Of a DNA stretch of 45,316 bases, positions 18,790 to 25,658 are shown piece by piece. Position 1 is the first letter of the stretch. Each line of letters opens with the position of its first letter. The stretch covers positions 776,580-821,895 of the forward strand of contig GL405246.1 of assembly GCA_000146855.1 (NCBI GenBank), written 5' to 3'. The translations under genes and the position numbers were made by a program. The DNA comes from [Eubacterium] yurii subsp. margaretiae ATCC 43715 (GTDB lineage Bacteria; Bacillota; Clostridia; Peptostreptococcales; Filifactoraceae). The notes beneath the pieces were generated by a model, which did no database searches, had not been told where the DNA came from, and saw nothing but the letters and a program-made list of their open reading frames with translations.

Positions 18790-18900
18790 AAACAGTAAAC
18801 GACAAATATATCTTTGCTTGAAACTATACAATATCCTAAACTTCTTGTTGAGTGTAGATGATTATATTAAGGTAAATTTAGCTAGTCGTTTACTATGTTT
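18790..18900. repeat. Family-2 palindromic repeat
   Basis: It opens with AAACAGTAAACGAC and closes with GTCGTTTACTATGTTT, inverted repeats about 111 bp apart. The same ends delimit the element at 33525-33640. There is no ORF. Confidence 0.6.
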
Positions 18901-19040
18901 TATCTAAAGGCGGTTAAAGCTAATACTGATGATAGATTAATGGGAAAAAAATTATTACATATAGTATAATGCATTATCCTATTGAATTTTAGTATTGTAA
19001 GCTATTAAACTGCATTTCAAATATATTATATATAAAAAAG

Positions 19041-19069
19041 TTGACAAGCTAATAAATTTGTATGATAAT
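19041..19069 (+). promoter_or_regulatory. Sigma-A promoter of the 64-residue protein
   Basis: TTGACA, then 17 bp, then GATAAT, about 105 bases before the ATG at 19173. Confidence 0.6.
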
Positions 19070-19172
19070 AAAAAGTAAGAAATATTCTTTTAGTAGAAAT
19101 ATAAAGAAAAGTTCACTACATAATCAAAATAAATAAGATATTTTAAAATAATCTTCAAATTAGGAGGATTTT

Positions 19173-19367
19173 ATGAAAAAGAATATTTTACAATGTATGA
19201 TTGTGATAATAACATTTTTACTTCTTGTAATTATACCAAGTGCTATATTTAAGTGGCGGATTAAGATAGAAGCTGCTGTATCTATTAGTATAGGTATCAT
19301 TTATGGTTATGTATTAAAACCTTTAATAGAAAATAGAAAAAAGAAAAATAAACAAGACAATAAATGA
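19173..19367 (+). CDS. Small two-helix membrane protein
   Basis: 64 residues: two hydrophobic helices (about 6-27 and 31-52) and a basic tail (ENRKKKNKQDNK). ATG follows TAGGAGG. It has its own promoter and a terminator directly after the stop, which supports a real gene. No family recognised; the shape is that of small membrane regulators or holin-like proteins, unproved. Confidence 0.6.
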   Translation: MKKNILQCMIVIITFLLLVIIPSAIFKWRIKIEAAVSISIGIIYGYVLKPLIENRKKKNKQDNK

Positions 19368-19374
19368 CATTAAT

Positions 19375-19415
19375 AAAAATAACAACTACTTATTTAATTT
19401 GCAGTTGTTATTTTT
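19375..19415. terminator. Bidirectional terminator
   Basis: AAAATAACAACT pairs with AGTTGTTATTTTT across a 15-base loop, between the convergent 64-residue gene and pxpC. Confidence 0.7.
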
Positions 19416-19498
19416 ATTAAATTGAAATGCTTGAAATTGTGTACTGAAAAATAAACTTATATGACTTTTTAATGGAGTTTAGTTTAAATTATCATTTT

Positions 19499-20608
19499 TT
19501 AAAATCTGCATTTTTGTATTTCTACACTAAATTCCTTTCCGTCTATCAAAGTAGTAAATTTTGCTTTGTCATTTTGGACATAGTTGTGATTTACTTTTTT
19601 TAGCTCTTTTGTAGATGGATTGCCTTTATCAACTTGTGGTGTAGGACTTGACTCAACATGATATTTTTCTATTTGATCTTTGATTTCATCAAGTTTGGCA
19701 TAAAATTCGATGTATTTTTCCTGTGCTTGATTTATATCTATATTTTCAAAGATTATTTTACTGGTTTGCCCCATTTGTGCAAGCTTACATATGTCTTCTT
19801 TAATTACAGTTCCTATTTTTGTATATCCGCCTGTGGTTTGCCTGTCAGCCATAAGAATGATAGGCATTCCGTCAGCGGGTATCTGGATAGAGCCTATGAC
19901 TGCACCGTCAGAGATTATGTCTGCTTTTTCTATATGTTTTACAGCTTCTCCACTTAATCTCATACCCATTCTGTCAGATTGTGCTGTAACTTCATATCCT
20001 TTTTCACCAAAGAAGATATTCTTGCCTTCTTCTGAAAAGTAATCATCTTGTGGACCGAGCAATACTCTTATCTTTTCTTCATTATTTATCTTAGGAATGT
20101 ATTTTTCATCGAGTTTTTTGCCTGCTGTTGCATAATGTGATACTAAAATTTCAAGTTCATCACCTTTTTTTAAGGCTCTGCCATCATATCCTCCAAGCTT
20201 TGACTTTATGATAGTAGACTTGCTTCCGTTTATTACAGGTACATTTAGTTCACCACCAAAGGCAACATAGGCTCTAATACCTTTTTTTATTCCTGAAAAA
20301 GAAAGCACATCACCTTTTTTTACTGCGATACTTTGCCATATTGGAATTTCAACCTTGTTTATATATGCCTTAATCTCAGCTCCTGTTATTGCTATTACCA
20401 TATCTTGAGCAAATTCAAGATTTGAGCCTATAAATGTCATCTCCAATACTGCTTCATTCTCGTCATTTCCTACGAGGTAGTTTGCTATTTTATAAGAGTA
20501 TTCATCCATCACACCTGCAACAGGTATGCCGAATCTTTGGTATCCGTATCTGCCCATGTCTTGTACTGTAGTGAGCATACCCGGTGTCAAAACTTTTACG
20601 TTATTCAT
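19499..20608 (-). CDS. pxpC: 5-oxoprolinase subunit C-like (KipA/PxpC) with extra tail
   Basis: 369 residues of the KipA/biotin-dependent-carboxylase-like family (TVQDMGRYGYQRFGIPVAG, GPQDDYF, DRMGMRLSG, SDGAVIGSIQIPADGMPIILMADRQTTGGY). With PxpA and PxpB it forms the ATP-dependent prokaryotic 5-oxoprolinase, opening 5-oxoproline to glutamate. The start is ATG at 20608 after AGAGGTG, overlapping the end of pxpB by 8 bases. An in-frame GTG at 20617 is less likely. The last 70 residues exceed the usual family core: a charged linker and then FTTLIDGKEFSVEI, which looks like the first strands of a biotinyl/lipoyl domain cut short. The true substrate here may not be 5-oxoproline, given the neighbours. 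Confidence 0.85.
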   Translation of the reverse strand: MNNVKVLTPGMLTTVQDMGRYGYQRFGIPVAGVMDEYSYKIANYLVGNDENEAVLEMTFIGSNLEFAQDMVIAITGAEIKAYINKVEIPIWQSIAVKKGDVLSFSGIKKGIRAYVAFGGELNVPVINGSKSTIIKSKLGGYDGRALKKGDELEILVSHYATAGKKLDEKYIPKINNEEKIRVLLGPQDDYFSEEGKNIFFGEKGYEVTAQSDRMGMRLSGEAVKHIEKADIISDGAVIGSIQIPADGMPIILMADRQTTGGYTKIGTVIKEDICKLAQMGQTSKIIFENIDINQAQEKYIEFYAKLDEIKDQIEKYHVESSPTPQVDKGNPSTKELKKVNHNYVQNDKAKFTTLIDGKEFSVEIQKCRF

Positions 20609-21347
20609 GCAAATCACCTCTTTTAACTATTTTTATATCAGGTTTGTAAGTTTTTTCTTCAACCTGTTTTTTGATAGACTTAAATTCATCTTCGCTTATT
20701 TGTTCATATCTGATATAGTCACCTGAATTTATAAAGACAGGCGGTTCACTTTCCGGAGAAAAAAGTTGCAAAGGAGTTCTACCAATGATTTGCCAGCCTC
20801 CTGGAGAATCTGTAGGGTAGGTTCCTGTTTGATTGCCGGCGATTCCTACAGAGCCTGCGTCTATCTTTGTCCTTGGTGAGGCAAGGCGTGGTGTGGCAAT
20901 TTTATCACTCATTCCACCAAGGTAGGTAAATCCTGGGATAAAACCGAGCATATATACTAAGTAGTCTGTCGAAGTGTGAATTTTTATCACTTCTTCAACG
21001 CTTAAATTATTGTGATTTGCAACAAATTCGATGTCAGGACCATACTCACCGCCATATACTGTAGGTAGCTTTATAAGTCTGACTTCTTCTTCCTGTTTTG
21101 AAACATTGGCATTTTCATATTCTTTTAACTTTTCGACAATATCCTTGTAGCTTATTTGTCTTGCATCATATTGAATTAACACTGATCTGTATGTTGGAAG
21201 TATGTCTATGATGTAAGGATGATTGTCTCTATCTATTAAATCTACAACACTGCGAATCTTAGCATTTATATCCTTTGAAATCTCATTTCCAAATTCCATA
21301 ACTATGCCTGATTCACCACAATGTAAATACTTTATTTTTTCATACAT
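20601..21347 (-). CDS. pxpB: 5-oxoprolinase subunit B-like (KipI/PxpB)
   Basis: 248 residues of the KipI/allophanate hydrolase subunit 1 family (YGGEYGPDIEFVA, LGFIPGFTYLGGM, GSVGIAGNQTGTYPTDSPGGW, IGRTPLQLF). PxpB partners PxpC in 5-oxoproline opening; in Bacillus the homologue KipI also inhibits the sporulation kinase KinA. The start is taken at ATG 21347 after GAAAGGATT; an in-frame TTG at 21362 lacks a ribosome binding site. Its stop overlaps the pxpC start. A 260-base gap with a hairpin separates it from the transporter gene upstream. Confidence 0.88.
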   Translation of the reverse strand: MYEKIKYLHCGESGIVMEFGNEISKDINAKIRSVVDLIDRDNHPYIIDILPTYRSVLIQYDARQISYKDIVEKLKEYENANVSKQEEEVRLIKLPTVYGGEYGPDIEFVANHNNLSVEEVIKIHTSTDYLVYMLGFIPGFTYLGGMSDKIATPRLASPRTKIDAGSVGIAGNQTGTYPTDSPGGWQIIGRTPLQLFSPESEPPVFINSGDYIRYEQISEDEFKSIKKQVEEKTYKPDIKIVKRGDLHE

Positions 21348-21569
21348 AAATAATCCTTTCAATTATAATTATGGATAGCATATAACTAAATAAACAAAAG
21401 TTTTAAACTGTATTATAGTGTTTTTGAAACTATTATCTCTACAGTCTAAGAAAAGTATGAATATTCAAGCTATATGGCTTTTTTAGTGAAAATTAACTTA
21501 AGTTTTTAGATTATATATAGTTGTATGGCATTAATAACTTATTATTTTTTCTCGATTAATTATATAATT

Positions 21570-21601
21570 CACCCTTACATACAAAATTATATGTAAGAGT
21601 G
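21570..21601 (-). other. Hairpin in the ycsG-pxpB gap
   Basis: On the minus strand CACTCTTACATA pairs with TATGTAAGGGTG (one G-U pair) across 8 bases, just after the transporter stop codon. No U-run follows, so it may stabilise or process the mRNA rather than terminate it. The rest of the 21363-21609 gap shows nothing clear. Confidence 0.5.
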
Positions 21602-21609
21602 ATAATATT

Positions 21610-22803
21610 TTAAGAAAATAGTCCTGCAAGTCCTGTAAGAGAAGTTATTCCAAGGTATGCAGATATTAAAACCACTATCCATCCAAGGATGAATAAAATA
21701 TTTGAGTGTTTGTAGTTTTCACCTACAACTGATGTATTTTTGCTTGCCATTAATACTGTGGCAAGTGTAATTGGAAGTATCAATCCGTTCAATGAGCCTG
21801 CCAATATCATCAGCTTTGCAGGTTTACCCAAAAAGATGAATACAATGGTAGAAACAAGGATAAAACCTATTGTAAAAATATTTTGTTTTTCTTCTACTAC
21901 TTTGAAGAGGGTTTTCAAAAAAGAAACGCTCGTATATGCAGCTCCAACTACAGAAGTAAGTGCTGCAGCCAAGAATACAAGACCAAATATTTTATGACCA
22001 ATTTCGCCTGCCCCTATTTGAAATGCTGAGCCTGCTGGATCTTTTGCATCAAGAGCAACTCCTGTACTTACAACTCCAAGTACTGCAAGGAAGAGTAAAA
22101 TTCTAACTATTAGGGCTACAGAAACTCCAAGTATGGCTGACTGATTTGCCCTAGGAAGATTTTCTTCACCTGTAATTTTAGCGTCTATAAGTCTATGTCC
22201 ACCTGAAAATATTATATATCCACCAACTGTTCCACCAAGTAGTGTAACTATTGCAAGTGGATTTATGATTTCCGGAGTAACTGTATTTTTTGCCGCATCT
22301 AATACAGGAGGGTTTGTATTTACTGCTACATAGCCTATGAGCAATATCATCATTGCTCCAAGAATTTGTGTCAACTTATCCATTATTGAACCTGCAGTCT
22401 TTGAAGTAAAGATTAGTATTCCAACCAAGGCTGCAATTATAGCTGCAATTTTAGTGTCAAGCCCTGTAACTACGTTAAGTCCCAAGGCAGCTCCGCCTAC
22501 GTTTCCAATATTAAAGGCAAATCCACCAAGTGCAACTAAAAAAGCTATGACATAACCAAGTCCGGGTACAACCTTGTTGGCAACGTCTTGACCTCTAAGC
22601 CCTGACACGCAGAGTACTCTCCAAACATTTAGCTGAGCAATGAAAGCCATTATGGTAGAAACTAAGATTACAAAAGCAAAAGAGGCTTTCATATCGCTTG
22701 TAAACTTAGCTGTTTGTGTCATAAAACCAGGGCCTATTGCAGATGTAGCCATCAAAAATGCTGCACCAAGCAAGACTGACATATTATTAGATTTTTTTTC
22801 CAT
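21610..22803 (-). CDS. YcsG-like NRAMP-family transporter
   Basis: 397 residues with about 11 membrane helices, belonging to the NRAMP-related branch that includes Bacillus YcsG, known from ycsF-ycsG-kipI-kipA loci. The metal-binding DPGN of true Mn/Fe NRAMPs is absent: helix 1 reads SAIGPGFMTQTA. So a divalent metal is an unlikely substrate. Given the neighbours it probably imports 5-oxoproline or a related organic ring compound. ATG follows AAAGGAG; the gene lies 11 bases after pxpA. Confidence 0.8.
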   Translation of the reverse strand: MEKKSNNMSVLLGAAFLMATSAIGPGFMTQTAKFTSDMKASFAFVILVSTIMAFIAQLNVWRVLCVSGLRGQDVANKVVPGLGYVIAFLVALGGFAFNIGNVGGAALGLNVVTGLDTKIAAIIAALVGILIFTSKTAGSIMDKLTQILGAMMILLIGYVAVNTNPPVLDAAKNTVTPEIINPLAIVTLLGGTVGGYIIFSGGHRLIDAKITGEENLPRANQSAILGVSVALIVRILLFLAVLGVVSTGVALDAKDPAGSAFQIGAGEIGHKIFGLVFLAAALTSVVGAAYTSVSFLKTLFKVVEEKQNIFTIGFILVSTIVFIFLGKPAKLMILAGSLNGLILPITLATVLMASKNTSVVGENYKHSNILFILGWIVVLISAYLGITSLTGLAGLFS

Positions 22804-22814
22804 GAAAAACTCCT

Positions 22815-23585
22815 TTAAAGAAAATTATAAAGTGAAGTTACAGTAATTCCGGCATCTGTCAAAGACTGTCTTATGTTTTTTACAAATTCAATTGCCTTTG
22901 GATTATCTCCATGTACACAGATAGAATCGGCTTTGATGTCTATATCGCTACCGTCAACTGCTTTTACCTTGCCTTCTTTTATCATTCTTATAACCCTTTG
23001 GATTGCTTCGTCCTTGTCCTTGATAAAAGCACCTTCAAGTTTTCTGTTTACTAATGTACCGTCTGTATTATACCCTCTATCGGCAAATACTTCTTGAGCA
23101 ACCTTAAGACCTCTTCTTATACCTTCTTTGGCAATGTAACTTCCGCTTAATACCATAAGTATAATGTTTTTGTCGAAAGATTCTACCGCATCTAAGACAG
23201 CGTCTGCCAAGTCTTTTTGAGAGCAGGCACTGTTGTAAAAAGCTCCATGAAGTTTCATGTGTTGGACTTCAATTCCATTTGAAAGAGCAAATGCCTTCAA
23301 TGCTCCCATTTGGTAAAGCACATAAGCCCTTGCTTCTTTTGGTGAAATTGTCATTGGTCTTCTACCAAATCCTATTAAGTCGGGATAACCTGGATGAGAA
23401 CCTATGGCGACACCAAGATTTTTTGCCATTTTTACAGTATTATCCATTATCAATGGATCACCTGCATGGAAATAACAAGCTATGTTTGCACTAGTAACAT
23501 GTTTTAAGATTTCTTCATCCATACCTATGGTATAGTCTCCAAAACCTTCACCTATGTCACTGTTTAAATCTACGAATACTGACAT
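22815..23585 (-). CDS. pxpA: 5-oxoprolinase subunit A-like (LamB/YcsF, PxpA)
   Basis: 256 residues of the LamB/YcsF family (DLNSDIGEGFG, HPGYPDLIGFGRR). PxpA supplies the third subunit of prokaryotic 5-oxoprolinase. Two usually conserved stretches differ from what I expect: ACYFHAGDP instead of ACGFHAGDP, and KLHGAFYN instead of KPHGALYN, so substrate preference may have shifted. The start is ATG 23585 after AAAGGAG; an upstream in-frame ATG (23609) sits before that ribosome binding site. First gene of a pxpA-ycsG-pxpB-pxpC unit on the minus strand. Confidence 0.85.
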   Translation of the reverse strand: MSVFVDLNSDIGEGFGDYTIGMDEEILKHVTSANIACYFHAGDPLIMDNTVKMAKNLGVAIGSHPGYPDLIGFGRRPMTISPKEARAYVLYQMGALKAFALSNGIEVQHMKLHGAFYNSACSQKDLADAVLDAVESFDKNIILMVLSGSYIAKEGIRRGLKVAQEVFADRGYNTDGTLVNRKLEGAFIKDKDEAIQRVIRMIKEGKVKAVDGSDIDIKADSICVHGDNPKAIEFVKNIRQSLTDAGITVTSLYNFL

Positions 23586-23918
23586 AATAAGAACTCCTTT
23601 CATAGTCAAATGTTTTAATAATACCTATACTAATCACCATTTAGGAAGTCATATTAGTTTATTTATGTACACAAATTTTTTAAACTGTAGTAGATTATGT
23701 ACAATGTTTTTTAATGACAGTTTAAAAGGTTTTTAGTATTATATTCACTTAAAAAGTTATAATCAGCCTTAGTTTTACTAAGAAGATAAAAGATTAGCAT
23801 CTTATTTTGTAAATATAACTTCTTAATTGAAATTTCAATATAACATTTTACAAGAATATTTTACCATTTTTTTGAAAAAAATAAAGTGTTTTTTAAAGCA
23901 GTTTACAAATTTGGTATC
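23586..23918. other. Gap between the lyase and pxpA
   Basis: 333 AT-rich bases. A family-1 repeat occupies 23617-23745; the remainder shows no ORF and no clear terminator. Whether the lyase and pxp genes share a transcript cannot be decided. Confidence 0.5.
23617..23745. repeat. Family-1 palindromic intergenic repeat
   Basis: The left end (CTATACTAATCACCATTTAGGAAGTCAT) matches the element at 6063. The right end (ATGACAGTTTAAAAGGTTTTTAGTATTATA) is its inverted partner. It sits between the lyase and pxpA. Confidence 0.55.
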
Positions 23919-25445
23919 TTATTTTATTTTTCCAACTATATTTTCCACTATATCTAAGAGTTTTTCGCTATGAATCAAGTCTTTTAAATACTCTATATGT
24001 GGATAAAGATAGAAATCTTCTTCAAGCTCAGGTATTGATTTTTTGAGATGTTTATATATTGCATCAGTAACAGAGCTTAATTTTAAATCTTTGTTTAGGA
24101 AAAAGTGTGATTGATATGCCGACATCAGCTCTATTGCCAAAATATACTCAAGTTTTTCAACAATACTTATCGCTTTTTTTGACGCATTATATCCCATAGC
24201 AACATAGTCTTCCTGATTCATGCAGGTTGGGGTGTTATCAATTACTGACGGTGTGCATAATATCCTCATATCTCCAAGAAGTCCTGCTTGAGTGTACTGT
24301 GGTATCATCAGTCCGGAGTTGAGTCCGGGGTTTTTGATGAGAAAGGCAGGATTAGCTGACAAATTCCCGTCTATCAATCTGTTATTTCGTCTTTCTGACA
24401 TCTTTGCAATCATTGTAGATGCAATTGCACAACTATCCATTTCAATTCCTACATAAGAAGAATCAGCGTTGCAGGCTGATATGGCTCTTGCACCGTCATC
24501 GTCACAGTAGATTATGGGATTATCGCAACAAGAGTTGATTTCAGTTTCTATGACATATTTTGCATCGTAAAGAGTTTTTTTAGCAGCACCATGCAGTTGT
24601 GGCACACATCGTAGAGAAAGTGCGTCCTGTAGTCTGTCATACTTACATTTTTCAATTATCTGTGAGTCATTTAGAATAGTCCTTATATTTTTTGCACTAA
24701 TGGCTTGATGCTTATGCGGTCTTACTTTCATAACTGCTTCATCAAACGCAAATATAATTCCCTTTGATACCTCAAGTGAGCAAGCAGCTATAATATCTGC
24801 TGATTTTGAGGCATTAATCATATCGTAGAGGGCAATGGCTCCAAGTGCTGTAACAGAAGTAGTTCCGCTTACAAGTGATAGTCCCTCTTTAGATGACAGA
24901 GTCAAAGGAGTTATATTTAACTTTTCAAGCACATCTTTTGATACTAAGAGTTCATCCTTATAATATAATTTACCTTCTCCTATAAGAGTTAAGGCAAGAT
25001 GAGCCTCAGGGCAAAGATAGCCAACAGAGCCTTCACGAGGCATGAAAGGGTAGATGTCAAGATTAAGCATAGTTTTTATAAACTCAAGTGTTTCAAGCCT
25101 TGCACCACTGTAACCTTGACCTAAGTTTTGCAAAATCATAAACATTGTTGCCCTTGCCTCTTCTCTTGTAAAAGGCGTTCCTACAGAAGTGGAATGAGAT
25201 AAGATTATATTTTTTTGTAAGGTCTTAGTTTCTTCTTTTGATATTGTCTTTGTACATAAGGCTCCAAAACCTGTTGTAACACCATAAATAACTTTTTCTT
25301 CTTCAACCCATCTTTCTACCAAATCTCTGGAGTCTTGGACTCTTTTACGATACTTTTCGTCAAATTCTACCTTGTATCCATACCTTGCTACATTCATAAG
25401 GTCTTCAAGGCATACTTTCTCACCAAGAATAAGAATGTTTTCCAT
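23919..25445 (-). CDS. HAL-superfamily lyase lacking the MIO motif, ergothionase-like
   Basis: 508 residues, usual length for histidine ammonia-lyase, with clear superfamily landmarks: YGVTTGFG (Tyr54), GSVG at 139-142, QDALSLR at 273-279, SERRNNRLID, GLNSGLMIPQ and NQEDYVAMG (Glu411). However, the Ala-Ser-Gly that cyclises into the MIO electrophile is absent: GSVG is followed by YLCPEAHLAL, about three residues shorter than the canonical ASGDLAPLAHMAL. Also changed: the NGTQ-equivalent Asn is Ser193, the catalytic Tyr (Tyr280 in Pseudomonas HAL) is Leu276, and the GNFHG-like loop is replaced. It therefore should not deaminate histidine by the MIO route. To my knowledge the characterised MIO-free member is ergothionase, which releases trimethylamine from ergothioneine. 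That assignment is inference; a dead or structural homologue is the alternative. ATG follows TTGGAGGA. A large regulator diverges from it. Confidence 0.8.
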   Translation of the reverse strand: MENILILGEKVCLEDLMNVARYGYKVEFDEKYRKRVQDSRDLVERWVEEEKVIYGVTTGFGALCTKTISKEETKTLQKNIILSHSTSVGTPFTREEARATMFMILQNLGQGYSGARLETLEFIKTMLNLDIYPFMPREGSVGYLCPEAHLALTLIGEGKLYYKDELLVSKDVLEKLNITPLTLSSKEGLSLVSGTTSVTALGAIALYDMINASKSADIIAACSLEVSKGIIFAFDEAVMKVRPHKHQAISAKNIRTILNDSQIIEKCKYDRLQDALSLRCVPQLHGAAKKTLYDAKYVIETEINSCCDNPIIYCDDDGARAISACNADSSYVGIEMDSCAIASTMIAKMSERRNNRLIDGNLSANPAFLIKNPGLNSGLMIPQYTQAGLLGDMRILCTPSVIDNTPTCMNQEDYVAMGYNASKKAISIVEKLEYILAIELMSAYQSHFFLNKDLKLSSVTDAIYKHLKKSIPELEEDFYLYPHIEYLKDLIHSEKLLDIVENIVGKIK

Positions 25446-25482
25446 AATAATCCTCCAATATTAATTTTGCTTTGACACCTAT

Positions 25483-25527
25483 GGCATTTTATGTAATTTA
25501 ACTTTTCCAAAACAGTAATAAAATGCC
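25483..25527. promoter_or_regulatory. Perfect inverted repeat upstream of the lyase
   Basis: GGCATTTTAT (25483-25492) and ATAAAATGCC (25518-25527) lie between the lyase and the divergent regulator. They are a candidate operator or leader hairpin. The spacing of 25 bases suits a dimeric binder or a stem-loop. Confidence 0.45.
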
Positions 25528-25603
25528 GAAAGTATAAGTGATAGTTTAATTATAAGTTCTAAAATGATTATAGTAAATATAAAAAAACATTTTTTAAAAT
25601 TTA

Positions 25604-25612
25604 TGGTATAAT
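25604..25612 (+). promoter_or_regulatory. Extended -10 promoter of the SARP-like regulator
   Basis: TGGTATAAT is an extended -10 about 47 bases before the ATG at 25659, with no clear -35. Confidence 0.4.
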
Positions 25613-25658
25613 ATCTCAGAGGATATGGATTAAAAAGGCGGAATTGAGGGCTAAAAAA

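Larger units (their letters stand above)
18765..19172. other. Gene-free stretch 18765-19172
   Basis: 408 AT-rich bases holding a family-2 repeat (18790-18900), a possible half family-1 end (CCTATTGAATTTTAGTATT near 18978) and a good promoter at 19041. No ORF is convincing. Confidence 0.55.
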
